NCBI GenBank assembly: GCA_900095095.1
Contig: FMBT01000450.1
Coordinates: 1 to 64,000, forward strand
Length of the DNA: 64,000 nt
Direction: 5' to 3'
From: Fragilariopsis cylindrus CCMP1102
Taxonomy: Eukaryota; Bacillariophyta; Bacillariophyceae; Bacillariales; Bacillariaceae
Shown here: positions 47,773 through 57,590 of the stretch, in pieces
Position numbering within the stretch: the stretch's first letter is position 1
Layout: each line of letters starts with the position of its first letter
Notes under the pieces: model-generated
The model's database searches: none
The model's input: only the letters and a program-made list of their open reading frames with translations
Told to the model about the DNA's origin: nothing
Position numbers and translations under genes: made by a program

Positions 47773-48481
47773 ATGTCTATTATTGTGGACGATGCTGATG
47801 ACCAGCGTTTATTTGGTGGTAATAGTTGTATCCTATCACCTCGTGACGTGATATTGCATTGTGCCGAGTTATTGTTGGTAACTACTAAATCTAAATCCAG
47901 AAGACTAATATCTGTCCGTGGTACCGTCGTTTATGTGGAACCATCCACGAAACGTGTGGACATTGTGTACCAGGGTGCCAAATTAATAGTGAGGATGACG
48001 ATGACGACGACGACGACGACGATGCTACCACCGATGATGGTATTGCCATCATCATCATCACCGTCGCCGCCGATTCCTAACAATAAAAACAACCACGTTC
48101 CTAATGATAATAATAATAATAGTAATAATAATAATACTAATAATGTTCTTCCATCAAGCGGTCAGATTATTACCGATGTTGTTACTAATTCTTTAGATAA
48201 CAACAACACGAACCAACAACGCGGACAACGATGGTAATGATGATGATGATGATGATGATAATACTCTGTTGGTATCTTCTTCATCGTCATCACAATCACA
48301 ATCAGTAGCATCATCATCATCACCATTATTAAATTGTAGTATGCCGACACTACACTCCGAAATTATCGTGACCGGTATTCTGAAAAAAGAACAACGCAGG
48401 ATATTTTTAATGGCGACTACCTACTCGGAGGTTGTTACTCCTACTCCTACCACTGCTGTTACCACCACTGTTACTACGTAG
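47773..48481 (+). CDS. Candidate OB-fold protein (RPA3/TEN1-like), frame change in the linker
   Basis: The ATG at 47773 opens MSIIVDDADDQRLFGGNS, then SCILSPRDVILHCAEL, then RRLISVRGTVVYVEPSTKRV and VDIVYQGAKLIV, the strand pattern of the first half of an OB fold. A low-complexity Thr/Ser/Pro/Asn linker follows to about 48237. In the next frame, open from about 48213, there is an Asp/Ser run and then LHSEIIVTGILKKEQRRIFL and MATTYSEVV, which fits the closing strands of the same fold. Small OB proteins of this layout include RPA14 and telomere CST subunit TEN1; both are guesses from shape. The two halves need a one-base frame change or an unrecognised intron within the repetitive linker. It may be an assembly error, a pseudogene or a spliced gene. 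Confidence 0.4.
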
Positions 48482-48652
48482 ACTAATTGCGAATGAATCA
48501 AAAGCAACACACAATTAATTAATACATGAATTATAATATCTATCTTGATACCTACAATAATAGCTGACGGATCATTTCTTCTTCTTCGTTGTCGTCGTTG
48601 GAAGCGAAGGTGGTGGAACGGTAAAGTTCAGACAATAAGATATCATCCACAA

Positions 48653-49064
48653 TCATATGGTATCATCACCGCCGAGATTCACGATATCAATCGTAGCGTC
48701 GTCGTCATCATCCGTAATTGCGAGACTGTGATGATCATCGTTATGATAATAATCGTCGTCATCAATAATATCGTCATCATCGTTTTCGATGTAATTCAAT
48801 GCATTATTAACAACAGCATCTAAAAGAGGGTTGATGATTGGTGCATCCGTTTTATCATAATCAGCTTCCTCATCTTCTTCCATGATATCAAATGCATCAT
48901 CATCATCATCATCATCATCTTCTTCGTCATCATCATCGACGCTCGTGAAAGGAAGATCGTAACAAAAAGCATCTTTGATATCCTATTGTTGATCCCATGC
49001 AGTCGAGAGTATGCATTACCGATGTCGGGGACGATGAGGATGATTCGGCGTTAGTGTTGTTCAT
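48653..49064 (-). CDS. Candidate acidic protein with Asp-rich runs
   Basis: An open frame from 48982 down to the stop at 48653 reads DIKDAFCYDLPFTSVDDDDE, then a DAPIINPLLDAVVNNALNYI segment and further Asp runs. Directly upstream is a TAG that looks like a 3' splice site. A short exon 49064-49020 (MNNTNAESSSSSPTS) would join it in frame across a 37-nt GT...AG intron, which is unusually short. Without that intron the gene would start internally at MEEDEEADYD (48883). Much of the sequence is GAT/CAT repeat, so coding status is uncertain. Confidence 0.3.
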
Positions 49065-49670
49065 ACCAGTACCATCATGATGAGAACGAAGGAGCGAAGC
49101 TAGGGTATGTTTGTTTGTTTGTTTGTTTGCTTTAAGCGTGAATAGGAGTAACAATAATCAGCGTGTATAGTCTTGCTAGAATAACAGCTATATATTATCG
49201 TAGTGGAGGAATTTGCTAATTTATAATATATTATGAATTCGCAGAAAAGTACTACTGTATAAGATTAAGTGTACAGTACGTGTTCGTCATGTGAGAAAAG
49301 TTTTGAGATACTTGTTGTCTAGCTAACGCTATATCAGCTTGCTAGTAGCTAGCTAGCTAGAGACTTGAACTATCTACTTTTACTGTTCTCGTTTACCAAC
49401 GACGGACTTCACATCCATCACCTTTACTATAATGCATCATAATATATGAAACACATGACATGATATGAGTTTTTATAATACTTAGAGGACTAATTAATTA
49501 CTACGGAATGCTGAAAATTCTTTTGATGCAAAAGTGTGATGATGGCTGTACATATTTATGCAGTTGAACCGTCGGCTGCCTCCCAGTATAATATAGTCGT
49601 TGCTTTACTAGATTATACTTCAGTGGTGGACTATTGGTTGGTTCGAACAGGATAACTAGCGAATTGTAAC
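49065..49670. other. Intergenic region
   Basis: A GTTT microsatellite (about 49109-49130), GCTAGCTA runs near 49340-49360 and otherwise AT-rich sequence. No gene seen. Confidence 0.5.
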
Positions 49671-51374
49671 TCAAGAATCATCTCCGAGGCTTGCAACAAA
49701 TGAATCAGCAACCCTCATGCCTGTTTGCATGCTTGTCGCTGAGGTTGGTCCTGCTACCAGCCGTTCCAGGACACTTGCATCGGATATGAGCAATCCCGGT
49801 GTGCCCTTCACCTGATAGGAATCGTCGACGACCTTTGCGTTGCCGCCATAGTAGTGATAATAGGAAGCAAACATATCTGTACTGCATCCTTTGCCCGTGA
49901 ATTTATCAGCGTTCCAAAATGTGGCCAAGTTTGGTTTGATAATGTTGACAATTCCGGTTTTTGTCGCCAACCACAACAACCTGCGACGATTTCTCGTACC
50001 GACTCCAGCCTTGACTTTGTTTTGGAGTCTTCCGCCATCCTTCATGGGCTTCATGGACCTATTGATAGCCTTGCACATCTTATCCGTCGCCGTGATCTTG
50101 CTGTCATCAATTATGATGCCAAGTTTGTTTTTATTATAATTAAATTTACCCCATGGTGACCAGGTATTGTTTCGAAACTTAGCAATCGCCTCAAGTTCGA
50201 TAATGGGATCAGAGAATACACCAATTGCCCACATACTAGATCCCTGTAAGAACCAGCCAGCAAATTTTACGATTGGTTTTAACACGAATCGCAACCCAGT
50301 CCAAATGACATAGTTCCTGTGGGTCCTTACCATAAGCCACGTCTTGAGGCCTTTGGTCCAGAACTCGTATGCTGAGCCGTTGGTATCTTCCGCAATGAGC
50401 CTGGGTTGTGCTCCATAGGGATCGGCTGTCTCTGGCTCGGCGCCCACAAAGACAACAGAATGTTCGTCACCGACTCCCTTCCCAACGTCTTCGTTGGGCG
50501 TCCACCAGTCTTCGGGCACCTCCCGCACTTTCAAATACTTTTCCGGTCCAATCCCGGTCTCGACGAGAAGGTCAAACGTGTTGAAGACTCCTCCGGCAAG
50601 AACCACGGCCAAGTTGGCCTTCCACGCAACGCACCCCCCGTACTCGTCCTGAGCATGGTCGATGCGGACACCCCGAACACCAATCGCACGACCGGTGTTG
50701 CCCTCTCGAATTACGCTGGCCGCGCGGGCATGGGCGTATGTGACTTTTCGGTTTTCAGTGGAATACCGAAGATCGTCCGCCAGCAACAGGCGGTTTCGTC
50801 CGTCTTCGGTGCGAAGGCTGGAAGGCTGGGACACGATATCCTTGTCGTCCGTTTTGATGGGAGGCGGTGGGCCTTCCTTGAATCCAGTGCTTTCGAAAGC
50901 TTTGACCCATCTCTCGGAGGTCTTTGTCGGGGGAATAATAGAGTGGTTCCTCAATTCAAATACATCCACGGGATCGTAGGGTTCATCACTCACAAGATAG
51001 TTGGCGCCACCCGAATTTGCGGCGTCTCCTCCACCAAAGTTGTTCCAGGCCTTGCCGGCAATATGTTTCAGTTTCTTGCGCGGGATATTGGTAAGAACTT
51101 CGGCGTCGACATCAGTGATTTGTTCCGGCCAATTCAGTGCCTTGAAATCCTGTCCCTTCTCGATCCAGATAACACTCAGGTCTGGACGAATGCGCACCAG
51201 ACGATGGAGAAAGCCGGCGCCTGCTGGCCCGGAACCAATCAAAACCACGTCGGCTGTTCCAATGGCGTGACTGCCGTTGTCGCCGGTGATTCCTCGACAT
51301 TGGGGATCATTATTTCCGTTCGCCACGGCGGCAAACAAAGCAAGAAACAACACAAGATACTTCATTGGAGCCAT
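49671..51374 (-). CDS. GMC-type FAD-dependent oxidoreductase, secreted or ER-targeted
   Basis: One exon, 567 residues, the usual size for glucose-methanol-choline oxidoreductases, which oxidise alcohols using FAD. A signal peptide (MAPMKYLVLFLALFAAVANG) precedes the FAD-binding Rossmann motif DVVLIGSGPAGAGFLHRL, the strand end IEKG and a Gly-rich segment NFGGGDAANSGGANY in place of the usual GGSSxIN. VVLAGGVFNTFDLLVETGIG is the second GMC signature region. The C-terminus has HYYGG, VVDDSYQVKGTPGLLISDAS and PTSATSMQTGMRVAD, matching the family's C-terminal FAD-contact region with a candidate catalytic His. The gene lacks introns, low-complexity inserts and microsatellites and is visibly GC-richer than its neighbours, so horizontal acquisition is plausible. 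Substrate unknown. Confidence 0.85.
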   Translation of the reverse strand: MAPMKYLVLFLALFAAVANGNNDPQCRGITGDNGSHAIGTADVVLIGSGPAGAGFLHRLVRIRPDLSVIWIEKGQDFKALNWPEQITDVDAEVLTNIPRKKLKHIAGKAWNNFGGGDAANSGGANYLVSDEPYDPVDVFELRNHSIIPPTKTSERWVKAFESTGFKEGPPPPIKTDDKDIVSQPSSLRTEDGRNRLLLADDLRYSTENRKVTYAHARAASVIREGNTGRAIGVRGVRIDHAQDEYGGCVAWKANLAVVLAGGVFNTFDLLVETGIGPEKYLKVREVPEDWWTPNEDVGKGVGDEHSVVFVGAEPETADPYGAQPRLIAEDTNGSAYEFWTKGLKTWLMVRTHRNYVIWTGLRFVLKPIVKFAGWFLQGSSMWAIGVFSDPIIELEAIAKFRNNTWSPWGKFNYNKNKLGIIIDDSKITATDKMCKAINRSMKPMKDGGRLQNKVKAGVGTRNRRRLLWLATKTGIVNIIKPNLATFWNADKFTGKGCSTDMFASYYHYYGGNAKVVDDSYQVKGTPGLLISDASVLERLVAGPTSATSMQTGMRVADSFVASLGDDS

Positions 51375-51471
51375 TAGAAAGTCTTGTTCAGAAACAAATA
51401 TTAAGCAAGAGTGATTTGACTTTTAATAAATGCCTGTTCTGCAAAAGATGAGGAAAGAAAAGATATTTTGT

Positions 51472-51842
51472 TCATTGAAGGAAAACACAATCGTCACTTA
51501 GGCCGTTCCTTATCGTGAACGAGAAAGAGAACGAGGACGAAACACTTTCGTTCCCATAAGCAGGGGTAATACATTCCACTTGTCTGTCTGTGGTTGATTG
51601 GCTGTGGCTGAATATGATGTTGAATGATGTTGTGCGAGATCTATTTGTCGTATCATACATTCCACTTGTCTGTCTGTGGTTGGCGTTCCTACCTCGACGG
51701 CAACTTGTATAAATGGTTCTGTCGGAAGTCCGTCTTTGAATGTGATTGGATAACGCTTACCGTGAGCAACACCAGCAATAACAGCAGTCAACAAAATAGA
51801 AACGACAACATGATGAAGAGCAGTTATAGAGTATCTCGGCAA
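51472..51842 (-). CDS. Small secreted protein, possibly two exons
   Basis: The N-terminus MPRYSITALHHVVVSILLTA followed by VIAGVAHGKRYPITF is a clear signal peptide. Unspliced, the frame runs to 51510 (110 residues). Splicing 51658-51588 (71 nt, GTATGA...CCACAG) keeps the frame and ends at 51472, giving 99 residues with the tail ITPAYGNESVSSSFSFSFTI. A 27-bp exon sequence is repeated exactly on both sides of this intron (51656-51682 and 51570-51596). It lies immediately upstream of the oxidoreductase gene on the same strand. Family not recognised. Confidence 0.45.
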
Positions 51843-53251
51843 CTACGCACAATCTAGAAGTACTTTAAGTACAGTAATGTATGTATCTGGAATGATATTT
51901 CTCCACTCACCTAATTAACCTAAGCAGTAAGCCATACAGTTACAGTATCTCGCGTACTACATCATCGCGACGTTCATCAATCACATACTGTACATAACAA
52001 AGAAGATACAGTATCTAACTGAGGTAAGAATTTTTATCATCAATCAAAAAATAATACACTACAGGCAGCACTAACTTATGCGAACCATGATTTCCTTCTT
52101 TCTGAACACAAAGCGCGTGGAAAACACGCGTCGAACGCATGCATGCGCAAACAACAACATGGTGAGTAATAAAAAGTATATAATAATAATAATATTATGA
52201 AATAATATTATCATTAACTACTATTGTTGCTTCCCTAAGAAAATATTTCTTATACTTATGGTACTGCATGTAGTAAACACAATAACAAAATAAATATACA
52301 GTATCTTAACTTCAACTTTCCAATCCCCCCCCCCCCCCCCCTTCAAAAAAAAACATTAACAACGCAACAATATTCGCGCCTGTATCCTGTATGCAACAAA
52401 TAATAATAATGAATTTTGACACATCGCAGCCCCATAATCATTATTTATTTCAATCCTAATACTTCTACATCCTCCGTGCAACCCTAATTACTTCGTAGGT
52501 CCTAGTATGTATGAGTACACGTACTATAATTAAAAATATAATATAATAGCAAAGGCGACAAACGAAAAACAGCAGCCATCCTTTTATTATTACTAATTAG
52601 TAGCATTACATACGCAACTAATACTAAAAATGGGTCAAAAGACAAAAAGCTGCATTGCCGACTATGTAAGTATGTGTTTTTTGTGTGTAATTGGTTGCGT
52701 TACAAATTGTAAAATTCGCTCATATTATATACTACTAGCATTACATACGACTTGTACGCAACTAATACTAAAAGGGTTCAAAGACAAAAAAGTTAGTTAA
52801 CATTCGCGACACGACCTGCCTTCCATTATTATTATATGCTTAGTTAGTTACTTCTCAGGAAGTTTTAGAAGTATTAGTAGCAGGAAGCAGCGACGCATAA
52901 GAAACAAAGAAAGGAGATACAAGTAGTAATGTACTATTGTACTCGTAGACATAATACGACTACTGTATCTAATTTTGCTTCTGATGGTTACCATTATTTA
53001 TTTGCAATTCCATAGCTACTAAACATCGAACATAGTAATCGTCGCACTGCTTGCTGTAGTACTGTATGTTCCCATAATCGCATCGCATCGCATTGCATCG
53101 CATCGCATTGCATCGCATCGCATCACAATCACAATCACAATCATATTACATACCCCACTGTCACAAAATTTAGAATAGTTCTGTATAAATACGTAGTAGC
53201 TCGTCATTAATTCACTGCACTTACTGCACTCATTAATAAAATTAATTAATT
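51843..53251. other. Intergenic region with poly-C and CGCAT repeats
   Basis: It contains a poly-C run (about 52326-52342), a degenerate direct repeat around GCAACTAATACTAAAA (52613 and 52750), (GCATC)n at about 53079-53123 and frequent TACAGTATC motifs (51940-52015). At 52470-52484, CCTCCGTGCAACCCTAA resembles one end of the MITE at 56831. No gene. Confidence 0.55.
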
Positions 53252-56244
53252 ATGAAACGACAACAATACGACGATGAAGTAGCGGAGGAGCTACGAATAG
53301 ATGAAATGCTGCTGGATGAGGACTCGTCGTCTCCGTCGTCTAATAATAATAATAACGGCACGACACAGAGTAGTAGTAGCAGTAGTAGTAGTACCGGACA
53401 CGGACACGGACACAGTAGAGGAGGCAACAATATTGGCCATACTATTGGCACTACTAACATAGATTATAATTCGGTAAATGCTTGTGATGGTGAAAATATG
53501 TTTTCGAAAGCATTATTGAATTTAAATTTGAACGAACGGAATCAAATTGAAGAAGAAATTCATGGTGTATCCTGTATGGCGATTACAGAAACACCAGAAT
53601 TAATACAAGAATCATTGAAGAAATTTGAGTTCGAATTGAAATTAATACCAATTGAAAACAAAATTGCCTATCAAAAAGCAATAGAAATTTCAAATAGACC
53701 CCGTGGTAAAAGTACTAGACCTACTACTACTTCCTCCTATATATTACGGAATGACTATAAATTATCTTTTTTACGAACTGAATTATTCAATGTTCCCAAA
53801 AGTGTTCTACGATATATTAATTATTTAAATTTATTATATCAAGTATATGGTGACTGTGCATTACGTCGTCCGATACGTCTACAGGATTTAAATAAAGAAG
53901 AATTTACATTTTTAAAATCAGGACAATATCAATTATTGCCCTATCGAGGTAAGTAAATGTTTAGTAATGTTAAATGTATTGTTGTATGAATTAACTACTT
54001 GCTTTTCTTCTTTTCCTATTTCCTTATCCCCCTCCTCCTCCACTTCTCTCTCTCTCTCTCTTTATCTCGTTTTTGTTTTATATTTCATCTCATCCATACC
54101 ATACAATTATTAAAAATAATAGATCGTAGTGGACGTCGAATATTTGCAGTTGTTCCTAATAATAAAGATCATGTCCCAGGAAGAATTTTAGTAAGTAGTT
54201 CTCCAATCCAGTTCCAGTTTATTATATTATATTATAGTTCAATGGAATTGATTTTGAATTATGTGAAAAAAAGCTGGCTGGCTGCATGCATGAGAGATTC
54301 CACATCATTACATACTGTACTGTACTGTACTTATCTTTCTTTACTTATCTTTCTTTACACTCACAACACAACCCGGTTGTTCCGATTCTCTCTTTTCTCT
54401 CTCATTTCATCTTATTTTTTTTTTAAATAAATAAAATAGATGAAAGTATTTTTATATTTATGGTCTGTTTGTGTTGGTAGTGGTGATGATACATATCATG
54501 CAGAAACACAACGTAGAGGTGTAATTATTGTGATTTTTCCAAGTGGACAACAAGTCTATGATACAGTAAATGATGCGAGACAACTTGAGAATAATAATAA
54601 AAAAGATGATGATGATGATAATGCGATACATAATACAACTAAATATACAAAAGAACGTTTGTCAGTAAATCATATTTTGGCAAAACTTGTACCACAACGG
54701 ATGACTGCAATCCATATCTGTTTACCTAATTCACAAATATTTGGTTTAGTGGCATCCTTTTATGGTATTGCATTAAAATCATGGAATGCAAGAACTAGAA
54801 TACATTTAGGTAATCCCACTGAAATTCGATATAAATTACAACAATATGGTAAGTTGAAGTTTTTGCAGTGCTGTGCTGTGCTGTGCATGTGCTGTGCTGG
54901 AATATAATATAATACTGTAGTTAGAGAACCGATCGAATGCATGCATGCATGCATCGAAGCTCGAGGAGGGATTTCAATAAGGAATGGATATGGACAGAGA
55001 ACCTATTTCGTGACCGAAGCAAATCTGGACCGATTATTGAGTCAGGGAGAACAGAACAGAACAAGAAAGAGAGTAGAGTCAAAAGAAAGCAACACTATAC
55101 CGTGATCGAGATCGAGACCGAGACGAATGAAGGAATGAATGAAGCAACCCACCATATTATAGTACGAGCATGCACGCACCAGAAACGAGAAGACCGAGAG
55201 TAATTCTTACTTTATATATTTTTTGTAGTGTGTTTTATGCTCACTTTTTCTTCTTCTATATATATTCTTTTTCGCTTTTTTTTTCTAAAATCCTGTATCT
55301 TGTATTTATTGTTAGGTATTCCAATTGAACTCATTCCATCAACTGATACAGGGAATATTAAGTCTGTTAACTTAAAACAATGGATTAAATTACGTATGCA
55401 TTTAGAACGTGAGGAACAAGTAGCAGCACAGAAGATGATGATTTACAATAATAATAATAATAATAACAAGAAATCAATATCATGTTTATATTCATCAGAT
55501 AGTAGTGATAATGGTTCTGGTTCTGGTGGTGGTTCTGGTGGTGGTGATTATTTCGCAAAAATTCCGAATACGAAGAATACTATTGTAGAATGCCCATTAT
55601 CGAATGATGTTATATTTCGGCGTGGTAAAGCAATGCAGAATATACATTTAGGGAATTTAAAATTTCAAAATTTAATAGAAGCACATATGTATGAACATAC
55701 AATTGATTTAGATACATCCCCATTACGACGTATCGAAATTGAAGTTGAATTAATGAATGAAGTACGAAAAAAAATAGAAACAACCAATGGTTGTGATAGT
55801 GGACGATTCTTAACATGGGATGTTGAAAAAAGTTGGTGGTTGGTCATGCAATCCGATGATGAGATACAAAAGAAAATTCATTATGCATTCCGAGATTTTC
55901 GAAAGAAAATGTTGAAACAACAACAACAACAGAAGAAAGTACAAAAAATATCATCCTCCAATTTAAATTCAATATTTGTACGACAAGATGGACGACAAAA
56001 AAAGAAAAGGTGTAATGATAGTGGTAGTGCTAATAATAATAATACCGGAAATAGCTGTAGTGGTAGTAGTAGTGGTGGTGATAACTATAACGGCAATAGT
56101 AGTGATAGTGATGACAACAACAATATATGTAATATTTCGATGCCATGCTCCCTACCTAGTACGAATAACAATAATAATGGTGCATGTGGGTATTTTTTCT
56201 CTACTGATGATGGGTCGTATACGAATCTCGACCAATCTCGATAA
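53252..56244 (+). CDS. CRAL-TRIO-like (SEC14-type) protein fused to DUF6824
   Basis: Four exons (53252-53948, 54123-54190, 54440-54848, 55316-56244) splice in phase to 700 residues. After a low-complexity N-terminus comes the EEEIHGVS motif (about 105) and helices typical of diatom CRAL-TRIO-like proteins, then GQYQLLPYRDRSGRRIF (about 224), KVFLYLW and ETQRRGVIIVIF, AIHICLPNS and IHLGNPTEIRYKLQQYGIP. Exon 4 carries NDVIFRRGK (488-496), HLGNLKFQNLI, GRFLTW, a WWLV segment and KIHYAFRDFRKK (to about 590), the pattern of DUF6824. That domain is widespread in diatoms and of unproven, possibly DNA-related role. SEC14-type domains bind lipids. The C-terminus ends GACGYFFSTDDGSYTNL. A decaying paralogue follows in tandem. 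Confidence 0.85.
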
Positions 56245-57590
56245 GGCAGTGATTTAACCATATTATCATCATCACCATAAATAATATCAGGAGTGATATG
56301 GAACTTACTTTAAGCTACTAATATATTGTCTAGCTAAATAATGATAAAAATAAATAACAATCTAACGATCTGTTTCGTAAAAAAGTGTATAGATTTTTTT
56401 TTTAAATAGTGACTGCATGTGTCGATGCTACATAAATGATGATAGAATCACGACACCATACATGGCAACCATTCATACATACATATTGTACATTATTTAT
56501 TACATATACGGCAGGTAACAAACACAATTGATTGATTCATTTATTCATTCTCTTCTCCCAATAATCGTTGTGTTGTTGACTTAACTAAACCATGACTCGA
56601 CTCTCGACTCGACTCACACCACATTTTTTTTAATAACTGTACACTGTCTAAAGGCCTCGCAAACAATGTACTAGTATGTATGTTTATATCATAATATGTA
56701 TTTACTTCTATGTATGTCCCATGTAATTTATTATATCGCAAATGTACACGCGCGAGCGTTTTTAAATTTACGCGACGTATTTTTTTTCCTTCTTCTCCCA
56801 CCGCTGGTTGAAGTAGAGTACAGTACTGTACTTCCTCCGTGCAACGCTAACTTCAACTGCGCTATCACAAAATTGAGGGTTAAAGTCACAAGTTTCCCTC
56901 ATCCTCCTTGCAAATTTCGTCGTTGAACGTCTTAATTACGCTGAAAATATTTTCAAACGAGAGCGCGGTTGAAGTTAGCGTTGCACGGAGGAAGTAGAGT
57001 ACGCCACACTTTGCTTACCATAAATAAATATATAAGATGATCAATCAAAACTAGAAGCATTATTATTTTTTGATTTATTTTACAAACCACGACCAGAAAC
57101 TGAACTTGAACGCCACTTCTTTCCTTTTCCTCTTTACTTACAGTACTAATATGCAATAGCTAGTAGTCTTGTGCGACGCTACGCGGCAGAAAGCTAATCT
57201 ATTAGCTTCAGTTTCACCATAATAATAATACTATTATCTAATATCATCTAATAATCAGTCGATTAAAATCGAACCGAATATTAACAAAGCAACGAGACGT
57301 AACGAGACAAGACAAGACGCAACGCAACGCAACGCAACGCGAGACGCGACAAGACAAGACGACAAGACGAAACGTTTCATTCACATTATACACGACGCAA
57401 AATCTAACTTCAACTAAGTCGCTCATCATTTGCCAAACCCAACCTGGAAAAAAGAAACAATCGAAGATAAGAATAACCACTCACACGCACACGCACACGC
57501 ATACAGTAGACCCAGATAGAGAGAGAGAAAGAGAAAGAGTCGAGAGAGAAAGAGAAAGAGAGGACCAGATAGAGCAGTGACTGCTATAAT
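56245..57590. other. Intergenic region between the two CRAL-TRIO paralogues
   Basis: It contains the MITE at 56831-56994, CATACATACATA runs near 56474, (AACGC)n and GACAAGAC runs near 57310-57365 and a GAGAAAGAG tract just before the next ATG. No gene is supported. Confidence 0.55.
56831..56994. mobile_element. Stowaway-like MITE (TA target duplication)
   Basis: 164 bp with inverted ends CTTCCTCCGTGCAACGCTAA continuing CTTCAAC (27 bp perfect), flanked on both sides by TA. Ends starting C-T-(T/C)-C-C-T-C-C and a TA duplication are typical of Tc1/mariner-derived MITEs. The interior is non-coding. Confidence 0.85.

Noticed and set aside
50406-51377. 323-codon open frame on the plus strand
   Set aside because: It lies wholly opposite the GMC oxidoreductase, which has recognisable FAD-binding and C-terminal motifs; the open antisense frame reflects that gene's composition.
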